From Polaromonas sp. P2-4 (lineage in GTDB: Bacteria > Pseudomonadota > Gammaproteobacteria > Burkholderiales > Burkholderiaceae_C), in assembly GCA_024703855.1 (NCBI GenBank), contig CP087965.1, positions 4,084,001 through 4,148,000 of the forward strand: a stretch of DNA of 64,000 nucleotides. Reading direction: 5' to 3'. Below, in pieces: positions 20,044 through 30,136 of this stretch. The first letter of the stretch is position 1; every line of letters begins with the position of its first letter. Position numbers and translations under genes: made by a program. The notes beneath the pieces were generated by a model. It saw only the letters and a list, made by a program, of their open reading frames with translations, made no database searches and was not told where the DNA came from.

Positions 20044-21014
20044 TTAATCGATGGTTAGAACAATTTTTCCTGCATGCTCGCCTTGCATCATGTAGGCGTG
20101 GGCAGCATGGATTTCCTCAAGCGGGAAGGTCCGATCGATCGCCCAGCGGATGCGCCCCTCTTGCAGCCATGGCAGCGTGTCGCGCGCAGGCCTGAATGCA
20201 GGCCAGCCGCTCTTGCTCGGTGCGCGTGCGAAACGTTACGCCGATCAGCTTCAGCCGCTTCAGCCAAAGCAGGCTCAGGTCGATTTGAGCCGTCTGTCCA
20301 CCGAGCCGGGCAATGTTCACGAGCCGGCCGCAGACGGCCAGGCCTTGCAGATTTTCCTCGAAAGCAGGGCCGCCGACCATGTCGACGATGAGGTCGACGC
20401 CGCGCTTGTCCGTCGCTTTCATGATCCCGTCAAGCAACGGTTCGTGCGACGTGTCAATGCCGACATCAACCCCGTATTCGGCCAGGCCGGCAAGCTTGGT
20501 TGCGGAACGCGACGCGGCAATCACCGGCTTGGCGCCCGATAGCGAAGCGATCTGCAGGGCAGCCCAAGCCACACCGCCGGACGCTGCGTTCACCAGCACC
20601 GACTCGCCGGCCTTCAGTTGCCCGTTCGTCACCACCGCATCGTGTGCCGTGATGAACGCGTTCTGGGAACGAGGCGGCCTCGATCCAGCTTACGGAAGCC
20701 GGAACTGGCATGAGCGCCAACGGATCCGCCAGCACATACAGCGCCTGGCACTCTCGGCCGTGGCCCATCACGCGGTCGCCTTCGCGCCAGCCGCTTACAT
20801 CTTTTCCTACCGCGGCGATCTCACCGGCGAACTCAACGCCCACCGTGATTGATTCGCCCGATCGCCTGTCGCGAGCTTGGGTGATCTCGCCGCGGTTGAG
20901 TCCGCTGGCGCGCACGCGCACCAGCACTTGGCCCGGACCGGCAACTGGCACGGGAACATCTTGAATCTCGATGCGACCACCGTCTGGATGAGGAATAACG
21001 CGAACTGCCTTCAT
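20044..21014 (-). CDS. MDR-family quinone oxidoreductase-like, copy A (two frameshifts)
   Basis: The N-terminal part MKAVRVIPHPDGGRIEIQD has a GroES-like fold; the second part has the Rossmann region (GESVLVNAASGGVAWAALQI) and the C-terminus ends GEHAGKIVLTID at 20044. It lacks zinc cysteines, placing it in the quinone reductase/enone reductase branch. One frame change near 20655 is an extra base found only in this copy; copy B has a missing base at the same spot. A second change near 20183 is shared by both copies. The corrected length is about 322 residues. Probably cotranscribed with tauD, 19 bases away. Confidence 0.75.
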
Positions 21015-21063
21015 GGATTAATCCTTTGGTTAAGAAGAATGAGAAGAATGAGAAGAATGAGAT

Positions 21064-21431
21064 TCAGTCTCTGGATCGGGAAGTCCGATCCCGGACGATC
21101 GCCAGGAGACTTGCGGCACGCTGCGCTGCTTCGACGCCGCCGGGGTGGTCCCCGCGCACGAAGGCTGGTCGCAAGTCTTCTATGGCCCCTAGGGCCACCA
21201 TCGATTCGTTGTCAACCAGGCACAGTCGCCGGTGTTCATTGATCGTGAGCAAATAGGTATGAACAATGTCATCTTCGGCACGCGAAACTCCGAGCCGATG
21301 GAGATGGGCATTGATCCTGTCGCAGCGGCGAGCATCGCGCCTTCGATCTGCAACTCGTGGTCGTCAGAACTGCACTTGCCCAGTGAGCGCTCAATACGCG
21401 ATGCATAGGTATCGTGGTCGTGTGCAAGCAT
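21064..21431 (-). CDS. Orphan small protein orf122, copy A (frameshifted)
   Basis: In copy B this frame is unbroken and encodes 122 residues starting MLAHDHDTYASRIERSLGK; here a base is missing near 21308, where copy B reads TGTGCGCAG and this copy TGTCGCAG. The protein is hydrophilic, His- and Asp-rich in the middle (INAHLHRLGVSRAEDDIVH) with an Arg-rich C-terminus. I do not recognise the family. ATG 21431 is three bases from the end of orf148, so the two are tightly coupled. Its presence in both copies argues that it is a real gene. Confidence 0.55.
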
Positions 21432-21433
21432 GA

Positions 21434-21880
21434 TCACTCCGAAATTCGATGACGCAGGATCGACAAGCATTCCTGCAACGCCTCGTCACAGACCGCGACT
21501 GTCTCCGGGGTCGGTGCTTGCCCTTCGCGAACGCAAGGGTCACGATAAGTCTCGATGGTTTCCATGGCCTTGGCCATGCGCTGCACATCGGCAGGCAACT
21601 CGCGCTCGATCTTGGGGCGGCCAATATGCAGCACATCGCCCGCCGCGCACAACGTGGGCGTCAATTCACCATCGGGTTGCGGCACGAGGTAGACGCCAGG
21701 CTGCATGGCAAAAGCATGGTGATCGGACGTCAGGCCGGCGTGGTGCAGCGTGGCGTTCAGCGCGTGCGTGCCAGCCATCATCGTCGCCCAGAACCAGAGC
21801 TCGAAGTCACCCAATGGGTCAAGCCGGGACCGCGAGCGCTGGAGCCTCGAAATTTTGAGCAAGTGGGCGTTGATGTGCAT
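21434..21880 (-). CDS. Orphan small protein orf148, copy A
   Basis: The 148-residue frame begins MHINAHLLKISRLQRSRSRL and ends ECLSILRHRISE; it is identical in copy B. The middle (DFELWFWATMMAGTHALNAT) could be amphipathic or weakly membrane-associated, and the C-terminal third has two conserved-looking Cys residues (DPCVREG and VAVCDEAL). No family is recognised. It is the first gene of the minus-strand set and its start lies about 60 bases from the operator-like repeat, so it would be controlled together with the divergent SuyAB-like genes. Confidence 0.6.
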   Translation of the reverse strand: MHINAHLLKISRLQRSRSRLDPLGDFELWFWATMMAGTHALNATLHHAGLTSDHHAFAMQPGVYLVPQPDGELTPTLCAAGDVLHIGRPKIERELPADVQRMAKAMETIETYRDPCVREGQAPTPETVAVCDEALQECLSILRHRISE

Positions 21881-22023
21881 GAGGAACTCTTGATGTTTCG
21901 ATGCAATTCTAGTTCTCGATTTCTTTTTGTCAACAAAGTCCTATACATGACTTTTTGTGTGGCTATTGCTAAAGCTTCGATCATTTGGTATAGTTTTGCA
22001 AATGTCATGTATAGGAGTATGCC
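21881..22023. promoter_or_regulatory. Divergent control region with 13-base inverted repeat, copy A
   Basis: TCCTATACATGAC (21939-21951) and its exact reverse complement (22004-22016) flank an AT-rich segment; the arm starts are 65 bases apart, about six helical turns. The right arm overlaps the ribosome-binding site AGGAG of the SuyA-like gene. The layout suits a repressor that binds two sites, and the obvious candidate is the GntR encoded in the same operon. The region is identical in copy B (arms at 54674-54686 and 54739-54751). No single -10/-35 pair is certain. Confidence 0.7.
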
Positions 22024-22302
22024 GTGTCAAGATGTATTGTTCTTCATCCCGGGGATAACGTGGCCACCCTCATCGACGCCGCGAGCGCTGGCGACAAATG
22101 CACGTTGCAGGGCGAGCGTCAAGGATGCGTCACCCTTCTTCAGGACGTCGCCTTTGGCCACAAGGTCTGCATATCGGAAATCGGATGCGAGGGCGAAGTC
22201 CTGAAGTACGGCCAGGTCATTGGCCGAGCGACGCAGTCCATCGCAGTGGGGCAGCATGTCCACATTCACAACATTGATTCAGCCCCCCGCGGGGCGATCT
22301 GA
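22024..22302 (+). CDS. SAF-domain small lyase subunit, SuyA/UxaA-N type, copy A
   Basis: The roughly 92-residue protein starts at GTG 22024 after AGGAG. It reads SRCIVLHPGDNVATLID, then GHKVCISEI and GEVLKYGQVIGRAT, the SAF fold found as the N-terminal domain of altronate and galactarate dehydratases and as the separate alpha subunit of (2R)-sulfolactate sulfo-lyase (SuyA). The next gene is the matching large subunit. Near the stop this copy reads CCCCCCGCGGGG, one base fewer than copy B, so the last few residues differ; copy B (96 residues) is more likely correct. Confidence 0.8.
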   Translation: MSRCIVLHPGDNVATLIDAASAGDKCTLQGERQGCVTLLQDVAFGHKVCISEIGCEGEVLKYGQVIGRATQSIAVGQHVHIHNIDSAPRGAI

Positions 22303-22323
22303 AACATAGCTAGGAGCTGGATC

Positions 22324-23478
22324 ATGACCAAGACATTTCTCGGATATCGCCGCGACAGCGGCCCGGCCGGTGTACGCAACTGGATCGCTGTCATCTCCGT
22401 GATGGACAACTGCAATCCCGTGACCCGCACGATTGCGCAGGCGGTCGCCGGCACTATTCCGGTGACGACCATGTTTGTGCGTGGCCAGTTCGGCGCTGAT
22501 CTGGACTTCGCGCTTGACGCCCTGGCAGGTATGGGTCGAAACCCCAATGTCGCGGGCGTGCTGCTGGTGGGCCTGGAGGAGTCGTCAACCGAGGCGGTGG
22601 CTTCTCGAATTCGACCGACTGGCAAACCCGTGGAGGTTGTGCATTTGCAACCCCATGGGACCATCGAGTGCATTGCCGAGGGTACACGCCGGGCCGCACG
22701 CATGGCGCTGCAGGCTTCGCGGGCACGGCGCGAGAGTTGCCCGATCTCTGAGCTGACCATCGGCGTCGAATGCGGTGGCTCAGATACAACCTCCGGGTTG
22801 AGCTGCAACCCGGCGATCGGTCGCATGGCGGACCGCTTAATTGAAGACGGTGGCACCATCATCATCTCCGAAACATCGGAGTTCATCGGCGCTGAGCACC
22901 TATTCGCTCAGCGTGCGATCGACGCACAAGTCGAGCAAGCCTTTTTGACAGCCGTGCGCGGCATGGAGGACATGGCCATCCGTCGCGGTGTGAACATGCG
23001 AGATTCGCAGCCTGCACCGGATAACAAGCGCGGCGGCCTGACGACGGTGGAGGAGAAGGCCCTGGGTGCGATGGCCAAGGCCGGATCGAGCCGCCTCATG
23101 GGCGTTCTGGGCTATGGGCAGGCGCCGGTACGCCGCGGGTTGCACTTCATGGACGCGCCGTCCGCGGCTGTTGAGAACCTGACAGCATTCGCCATTGCGG
23201 GTTGCCAGCTGACCTGTTTTGGTACCGGAGTGGGTAACCCCATTGGTAACATGCTGGCGCCTACGCTGAAGGTTTGCGGCAACGTCAACACGCTGAAGTC
23301 AATGCGTGACAACATCGACGTCGACGTCAGCGCGGTGTTCGAGTCCGGCGCCAGCATCGCGGACCTGGGCGACCGCCTGTACGACTACGTCGCCGAGGTC
23401 GGCTCAGGAACCAGCGTCACGAGTGAGCTGCTGAACGTGCGCGAAACGGCGGTCAGCCGCTTTGAGAGAAGCTTGTGA
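22324..23478 (+). CDS. Large lyase/dehydratase subunit, SuyB/UxaA-C type, copy A
   Basis: The 384-residue protein belongs to the UxaA C-terminal family: it starts TKTFLGYRRDSGPAGVRNW and has NPNVAGVLLVGLEE, ECGGSDTTSGLSCNPAIG, RGGLTTVEEKALGAMAKAG and GNPIGNMLAPTLKVCGN. Instead of the Gly-Cys-Gly-Arg motif I associate with sugar-acid dehydratases (UxaA, GarD) it has RGQFGADLD, which as I recall is the form seen in SuyB. With the SAF subunit next to it, the best guess is a sulfolactate-lyase-like or related hydroxy-acid lyase releasing a 2-oxo acid; a dehydratase for another acid is the alternative. Its stop overlaps gntR by four bases. Intact. Confidence 0.8.
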   Translation: MTKTFLGYRRDSGPAGVRNWIAVISVMDNCNPVTRTIAQAVAGTIPVTTMFVRGQFGADLDFALDALAGMGRNPNVAGVLLVGLEESSTEAVASRIRPTGKPVEVVHLQPHGTIECIAEGTRRAARMALQASRARRESCPISELTIGVECGGSDTTSGLSCNPAIGRMADRLIEDGGTIIISETSEFIGAEHLFAQRAIDAQVEQAFLTAVRGMEDMAIRRGVNMRDSQPAPDNKRGGLTTVEEKALGAMAKAGSSRLMGVLGYGQAPVRRGLHFMDAPSAAVENLTAFAIAGCQLTCFGTGVGNPIGNMLAPTLKVCGNVNTLKSMRDNIDVDVSAVFESGASIADLGDRLYDYVAEVGSGTSVTSELLNVRETAVSRFERSL

Positions 23479-24181
23479 AGTCCGCCTCAACAACCAAGCT
23501 GTCGCGTGTGTCCGACGAGATCATGCGCTCTATCGAATCGGGCTTGCTGCACGAGGGCGACCGGCTGCCGTCAGAGGAGGAGTTGGCCGCACTGCATGAG
23601 GTCAGCGTAGGCACCGTGCAGAAGGCGCTGGGGCGCTTGGCGAATACCGGGGTGATCCGCCGCGAGCACGGGCGGGGAACCTTCGTGTCTGGCCACAAGG
23701 TGGCGCCCGTCGATGTGCGCTACCTGCGCTTCATCGATGAGCAAGGTCGCGAGTTGACGTCGTACGTGCAGCGCGCGGCATTCGGCGGTACAAACGCAAG
23801 GGACCATGGTCGGAGTTCCTTGGCGGCGATGCATTCATGCGCATCGAGCGCACCATCAACGTGGGTAGCCAGCTGGAGTTGTATAGCGAGTTCTGGATGC
23901 TTGAGGAAGATTTCCAGCATCTGGGTGGCGTTGACCGCGAGACACTGGAGAATAACTTGCGTGAGCTCATCACGCAACGCCTCTCCCTGCCGACGCTGCG
24001 AGTGGACCAGTTCATCGGCTTTACACCGCTGCCCGAGGCCCCTGCTCGTGCTCTAGGACTGCAGGCGGGTCAGCCTGGCTTCATGATGGAGTTGCGTGCC
24101 TACACCTTGCGTGATCGACCAATCTCCTACCAGCGCGTGTACAGCGGTCCGTTCTCAGAGCGGCTTGTTGTAGTCCGATAG
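23475..24181 (+). CDS. GntR/HutC-family regulator, copy A (one frameshift)
   Basis: The start codon GTG 23475 overlaps the upstream stop (GTGA). Residues 8-75 form the GntR winged helix (DRLPSEEELAALHEVSVGTV, then REHGRGTFVSG); the rest is a UTRA effector-binding domain ending SYQRVYSGPFSERL. A one-base loss near 23785-23836 separates the domains; restoring it gives about 235 residues, a normal HutC-type length. It is the probable regulator of both duplicated blocks, because copy B lacks this central part. Confidence 0.8.
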
Positions 24182-24199
24182 ATCTTTGAGGCTCCCGCC

Positions 24200-25244
24200 A
24201 TGCAACGCTATTCCGCACAGACGTTGGAACACTGGACCACGCTGGTTTATGAGTCCTGCGGCGTACCGCACGAAGAAGCATTGCACGCTGCACAACTGCT
24301 CGTGCGCAGCGAACTTCGAGGCTACGCCACGCACGGCTTGACGCGCCTGCCTTCCTACACACAGCGGCTGCAAGCGCGACTTCAACCCTCAACCCAGCAT
24401 GCAGCATCGACGCTTCGCCGGCGGAATCGTGCTCGATGCGGACGGGGCCATGGGTCATGTCGCCGGGGAGTTTGCCAACCGGCTAGCATGCCAAGCGCTT
24501 GAGACATCAAGCAACGTACTGGTCGCAATCCAGTCATGCGGACATCTGGGCGCACTGGGTATGCATGCGTTGTTAGCTGCCGAAGCCGGGTACTTCTGCA
24601 TGGTGGGCCAACGCACGCCACCCATGCTTGCAATGGAGGGCTTCCGCGGTGCTGCCATCGGCCACAACCCGATTGCCTTCGCGTGCCCGGTTCCGGGAAA
24701 GGCGCCGGTCGTCTTCGACATCGCATGCAGCGTTGCTGCGCGGGGGCACGTCCTGATGGCGGCCAGAGATGGTCGTGCGATCCCCACCGGCTGGGCCCTG
24801 GACGCAGAAGGCCGCCCGACAACTGACGCTCATGAAGCACTCAAGGGCGCACTGCTACCAATGGGCGGGCACAAAGGTATAGGCATCGCGATGATGGTGG
24901 AGTGCCTGGCGGGTGCGCTGACGGCTACCGCCGCATCCCTCGGACCCGAAGCGAACCGGATTCCAACGAGCGGTGCGATGGGACGACAAGGTGCATTTCT
25001 GTGGATGGTCGATCCGCAGGCATTCGTGCAAAGCGACCTGTTCGACGCTTACATGACACAGTGGATCGAGCGCTACCAAGAGAGCGGTGGTGACTCTGCA
25101 CACCTGCCAGGTTGGCGCGGCGCGCTGCTCGAGACCGAGCGTCGACAGCATGGAGTGGCTTTGCCCGACAACCTGGTGCAGGACCTGCAGGCACTGGGTG
25201 AGCGATTCGCGATCACGCTACCGGCCGCCATGCCGGCGGCCTAA
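24200..25244 (+). CDS. Ldh2/MDH2-family 2-hydroxyacid dehydrogenase, copy A (one frameshift)
   Basis: This NAD(P)-dependent family oxidises malate, lactate, ureidoglycolate or sulfolactate (ComC) and reduces the 2-oxo acids. Visible motifs are SELRGYATHGLTRL (substrate region), QSCGHLGALGMHALLAAEAG with the catalytic-type His, RTPPMLAMEG, GHNPIAFACPVPG and PMGGHKGIGIAMMVE. The frame changes near 24380. The corrected length is about 347 residues. The first 16 codons are nearly identical to the gene at 56485, after which the two diverge clearly, so this is a recombination boundary. It lies in the SuyAB-like operon and would act before or after the lyase. Confidence 0.82.
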
Positions 25245-25269
25245 CTCTTTACAACCAGGATATCTTCCC

Positions 25270-28200
25270 ATGAACGCACCAGTCCCCGAAAAGTTACGCC
25301 AGGCGTTCGAGGCGATCGAGCTCAACGACCGCTATACCTCAACCCGTGGCCGAGCCTTCATGAGCGGTATTCACGCGTTGGTCCGCCTACCGATGATGCA
25401 ACAGATGCGCGATGCGCAGGCTGGCTTTCGAACGGGAGGTTTCATATCCGGATACCGAGGCTCTCCGCTAGGAACCTACGATCAGGCACTTGTGGCAGCT
25501 GGCCGATTTCTGAAGGCGCACGACATCGTGTTTCAGCCTGGCGTCAACGAAGAGTTGGCTGTTGACTCGGTTTGGGGATCGCAGCAGCTCGAATTTGATC
25601 CGGCCAGCAAGAAGTTGGACGGTGTGTTCGGCATCTGGTACGGCAAGGGTCCTGGCGTCGACCGCAGCGCAGACGCGCTCAAGCATGCCAACCTGAGTGG
25701 AACGGCATCTCTTGGAGGTGTCATCGCCGTTGCCGGCGATGATCACCTGTCAAAGAGCAGCACGCTGGCACACCAGAGCGACCACACCTTTATGGCCTGC
25801 GGTCTGCCGGTATTCGCACCGTCGAACGTGCAGGATATTCTCGATCTCGGTCTCCACGCGTTCGCGCTGAGTCGCTACGCAGGGCTCTGGGCCGGTATGA
25901 AGACAGTGCAGGACGTCGTTGAGTCCGCTGCTGCCGTCGACGTCGACCCGCAGCGCGTGCGAATTGTGCTACCTGAAGACTTCGCCATGCCGACCTCGGG
26001 TGTTCACATCCGCTGGCCGGACGAGCCTTTGGTTCAAGAGGCGCGGCTTATGCAGGTGAAGTGGCCCGCCGCGATAGCTTACGTCCGTGCCAACCGCCTG
26101 AACCACAACGTCATAGCGAGTGCAAACGACCGACTGGGGATTATCGCCAGCGGCAAGTCCTTCGGCGATGTGCGTCAAGCCCTCCGGCTCCTTGGTCTGG
26201 ACGATGCGCAGTGTCGTGCGCTTGGATTGCGCCTGCACAAGGTAAATGTCGTATGGCCGCTTGAGCCGCAGTCCATGCGCGAGTTCGCCCTGGGGTTACA
26301 GGAAGTATTGGTGGTGGAGGAGAAGCGTCCAATCATCGAGCTCCAGCTCAAGGATGAGCTGTACCACTGTCCACCGAGTGAGCGACCCCGAGTGGTCGGG
26401 AAGTATGACCTCCCGGACATTGGCGATGCGGGCGGCGAGTGGAGCCACACGCGACCCGAGCAGGACTGGCTCCTCAGGGCCAACGCCGACTTGACACCTG
26501 CTCTCATAGCCCAGGCCATCGCGAAGAGGCTGAAGTACTTCGGGGTCCCAGCAGATGTACAGGCCCTTATAGACTCTCGCCTGTCAGTGATTCTTGCCAA
26601 GGAGCGCGCCCAGTCGAACGCCGCCGCGCAGAGTGTCGACCGCTTGGCCTGGTTCTGTTCTGGCTGCCCGCACAACACCAGTACCCGTGTACCGGAAGGC
26701 TCCACCGCCATGGCCGGTATTGGCTGTCATGGCATGGCGGTATGGATGGACCGCTCCACCACGTCGTGGTCTCAAATGGGTGGCGAAGGAACGCCATGGA
26801 TAGGCCAGGCACCTTTCACCACAAGGCAGCACATGTTTGCCAACTTGGGCGACGGCACTTATTTTCACAGTGGCCTGCTGGCGATCCGCCAAAGCATCGC
26901 CGCCGGTGTCAACATCACCTACAAGGTGCTGTACAACGATGCGGTCGCCATGACCGGCGGCCAGCAGGTCGGCGAGCGGCCCGAGGGACATTCGGTGGCG
27001 CAGATCGCCCACAGTCTGCGGGCCGAGGGCGTGGTCAAGATGGTCGTCGTCACCGACGAGCCCGAAAAGTACAGCGGCCGCACGGTCGTTAGCCCGACCC
27101 GCGCGGGCCACCCCTGAGCTGGTCACGGAACTGCCGCCCGGCGTGACCGTGCACCACCGCGACGAGCTCGACCGCATCCAGCGCGAGTTCCGCGAGCTCA
27201 AAGGTACGAGCATCATTATCTACGACCAGACCTGCGCTACTGAGAAGCGCCGCCGCTGCAAGCGCGGCAGCATGGTAGATCCGGCCAAGCGTGTGGTGAT
27301 CAACGAGTTGGTCTGCGAAGGCTGTGGAGACTGCTCGGTGCAGAGCAACTGTCTGTCGGTCGAGCCGATCGAGACCGAGTTCGGCCGCAAGCGCCGCATC
27401 AACCAGAACAGCTGCAACAAGGATTTTTCCTGCGTCAAGGGTTTTTGCCCGAGCTTCGTCACGGTCGAGGGCGGCCAGTTGAAGAAGCCCAAGAAGGACA
27501 AGAAGGGCGATCTGTCGGCCCTGTCGGCGATTCCCGAGCCCGTGCTGCCGCTGGTCGAGCAGGTCTGGGGCATTGTGGTCGGTGGCGTCGGCGGCACTGG
27601 CGTCATCACCATCGGCCAGCTGTTGGGCATGGCGGCGCACCTGGAAGGTAAAGGCGTAGTCACGCAGGATACCAGCGGCCTGGCGCAAAAGGGTGGCGCG
27701 ACCTGGAGCCATATCCAGATTGCAAACCGGCCTGGGGATATCTATACCTCCAAGGTCGGCACAGCCAAGGCCGACCTGGTGATTGGCTGCGACCCCATCG
27801 TCGCCGCCAACAAATCCACGTTGGACGTGATGCTGCCGGGCCACACCCATGTGGTGCTGAACAGCCATGGCACGCCGACAGCGGCCTTCGTCAGCAATCC
27901 CGACTGGCAGTTTCCCTCCGGCGATTGTGCTAGTGCAATCGACGACACCGTGGGCCGCGAGCTCACCAGCAGCTTCGACGCCGAACAGGTGGCGGTGCAA
28001 ATGCTGGGCGACTCGATCTACACCAACCCGCTGATGCTGGGCTTTGCTTGGCAAAAGGGCCGGGTACCGCTGTCGCACGCCGCGCTGATCGCGCGATCGA
28101 GCTCAATGGCGTGCAGATCGACAACAACAAGGCCGCCTTCGAGTGGGGCCGCCGCTGCGCCCACGACCTAGCCGCAGTGCAGGCGCTGTTCAAGGTCGCA

Positions 28201-28885
28201 CAGATCATCGAGTTTGTCAGAAAACCCTCGCTGGCCGAGATGCTCGCCAAGCGCGTGGACTTCCTCGCCGCCTACCAGAATGCCGCCTATGCCCAGACCT
28301 ACATTACCTTTGTCGAAAAGGTGCGCGCTGCCGAAGCGCCGCTGAACTCGACCCAACTCAGCGAAGCCGTGGCGCGCTATTTGTTCAAACTGATGGCCTA
28401 CAAGGACGAGTACGAGGTTGCGCGCCTGCACACCGACCGTGCCTTCACCGAAAAAATCGCCAGCATGTTCGAGGGCGATTACAAGCTGATCCATCATCTC
28501 GCGCCGCCGCTGACCGCGAAGAAGAACGACCAGGGCGAGCTGATCAAGCAGCCCTTCGGCCCCTGGATGCGCAGCGCCTTCGGTCTGCTGGCCAAAATGA
28601 AAGGCCTGCGCGGCACGCCGCTGGATATCTTCGGCCGCAGTGCAGAACGCAGGATGGAACGCGCCCTGATCGTCGAGTACCGCGCATGTATCGAGGAATT
28701 GCTGACCTCGCTCAATGCCGAGCGACTGGCACTGGCTGCGGAGATCGCCCGCATTCCCTGAACAAATCCGCGGCTACGGCCACGTCAAGGAGCGCCACCT
28801 TGCTGCTGTACGGCCAAAATGGCAAGCCTTGATGGAGCAATGGCGCAATGGTGCGTCCAAACATAAGTTCACCGCAGTGTGCTAA
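25270..28885 (+). CDS. Fused indolepyruvate ferredoxin oxidoreductase, copy 1 (three frameshifts)
   Basis: This family converts aryl or other 2-oxo acids to acyl-CoA with thiamine diphosphate and passes electrons to ferredoxin. Domain order fits the fused type: pyrimidine-binding part (ISGYRGSPLGTYDQ, WYGKGPGVDRS), TPP part with WFCSGCPHNTSTRVP and GDGTYFHSG, an iron-sulfur region CEGCGDCSVQSNC with CVKGFC, a gamma domain starting GGVGGTGVITIGQLLG, and a C-terminal DUF6537-like region. Frames change near 27095, 28085 and 28758; corrected length is about 1,200 residues ending at TAA 28883. It follows the Ldh2 gene by 25 bases, consistent with one pathway. Confidence 0.88.
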
Positions 28886-28919
28886 TTCGTCCAGTTAACT
28901 AAACCACCAGGAGACAATC

Positions 28920-29919
28920 ATGACCGTCCGCCATGCCATCTACGCAAGTTTCTTCGGCCTGCTCTCGATCGGGGCTCAAGCCCAGAACGCCGCCGATGCC
29001 ACCAGTTACCCGACACAACCCATACGCCTGGTGTTGCCGTTGTCTCCGGGAACTACAACGGATCTCGTCGCCAGAAAGTTTGCCGACCGCCTGACACAAC
29101 GCCTTGGGCAACCGGTCACCGTTGACAATCGGCCTGGAGCGGGAGGTTTGATCGCGGCGCAGGCTGTAGTCAAGTCGCCAGCGGATGGCTACACAATTCT
29201 TCTCGTCAACTCACAGCATGCGATTAACCCCGCTACCTATACCTCGCTCCCGTACGACACGTTGCGCGACTTTACGGCTATTGCAATGGTGGGTGAAGCG
29301 CCATCCGTGATCACCGTTCCGCGCGAGCTCGGCGTCAAGAACATCGGCGAATTTGTGGCGATGGCCAAACGCAAGCCATCCTCGCTCAATTTCGCGTCGT
29401 CAGGCATTGGCAGCCAGACGCATCTGTCCAGGGCGTACTTCGCCGCCAAGGCGGGAATTTCCCTCACACACGTGCCATACCGTTCGGCGGCGGAAGTGCT
29501 CAACGATCTAATCACCAATCGTGTCCAGTCGACCTTCGCGCCAGCGGCCTTCGTGTTGGGACAGATCCAAGAGGGCAAACTGCAGGCGTTGGCGGTCACC
29601 GGGCGCGAGCGGTTGCGAGTCCTGGGTGACGTCCCGACGGTAAGCGAGACCGTGATCCCCGGCTTTGAGTTTTCGACATGGTTTGGTTTCGTGGCCCCTG
29701 CGAAGACGCCACCGAAAATCGTAAACCTTCTTGCGCAAACTCTCCAAAGTATCGTTGAAGAACCGGCGACACAGCAGAAGTTCACCGAGCAAGGCATCAC
29801 GCCAAGATTCATGTTGCCGCGCGAATTCGATGCCTACATCAAATCGGAAATCGACCGAATGGTCCCTGATCGCCAAAAGCGCTGGTACCGCTGGTACCGC
29901 TGGTATGGCAGGAAAATAG
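28920..29919 (+). CDS. Bug/TctC-type periplasmic binding protein 1 (C-terminal frameshift)
   Basis: The protein starts with a Sec signal (cleavage near AQA, residue 22) and has family hallmarks YPTQPIRLVLPLSPGTTTD, VDNRPGAGG, LNFASSGIGSQTHL and DVPTVSET. A base change near 29865 shifts the frame just before the end; the expected end is in the other frame at TAG 29919 (LIAKSAGTAG and following), where the 9-base unit GGTACCGCT repeats. Bug proteins bind small carboxylates or aromatics for TctAB-type transporters; no membrane genes are nearby. It is 34 bases after the oxidoreductase, so it may bind that pathway's substrate. Confidence 0.85.
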
Positions 29920-30136
29920 CCACGCGCATGGCTGGTCGTGCCACATGGTCTTCCTAGATAGATCGGTCAAGTCCTCAGTATTGAATTTCGGCGGATTGGA
30001 GAATTCAGTATGCACCTCCGCCAAAGCTCAAGCGCAGAAGACCTGCACAGCGGTGAGTCAACCGGTTCAGCAATCAAGACTCTCAGCCACGTGTTGACCA
30101 CTGAAGTTTGAACTATTTGAAAGATATAAGGAGATC
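29920..30136. other. Intergenic region between two Bug genes
   Basis: About 215 bases with no convincing coding frame. A clear ribosome-binding site, AAGGAG, precedes the next gene. The region probably holds its promoter. Confidence 0.5.

Larger units (their letters stand above)
19221..24246. repeat. Near-identical duplicated catabolic block, copy A
   Basis: The sequence from the tauD stop codon to the first 16 codons of the Ldh2-type gene recurs in the same orientation at 51957-56531, offset 32,736 bases. Differences seen by eye are a few substitutions, four short indels and a 449-base segment (23559-24007) absent from copy B. Similarity ends on the left right at the tauD stop and on the right fades into moderately diverged ldh2 sequence. 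No insertion sequence is visible at either edge. Confidence 0.95.

Noticed and set aside
27089..28078. 329-codon open frame antisense to the first IOR
   Set aside because: Shadow of the iron-sulfur and gamma domains, which show exact family motifs on the other strand.
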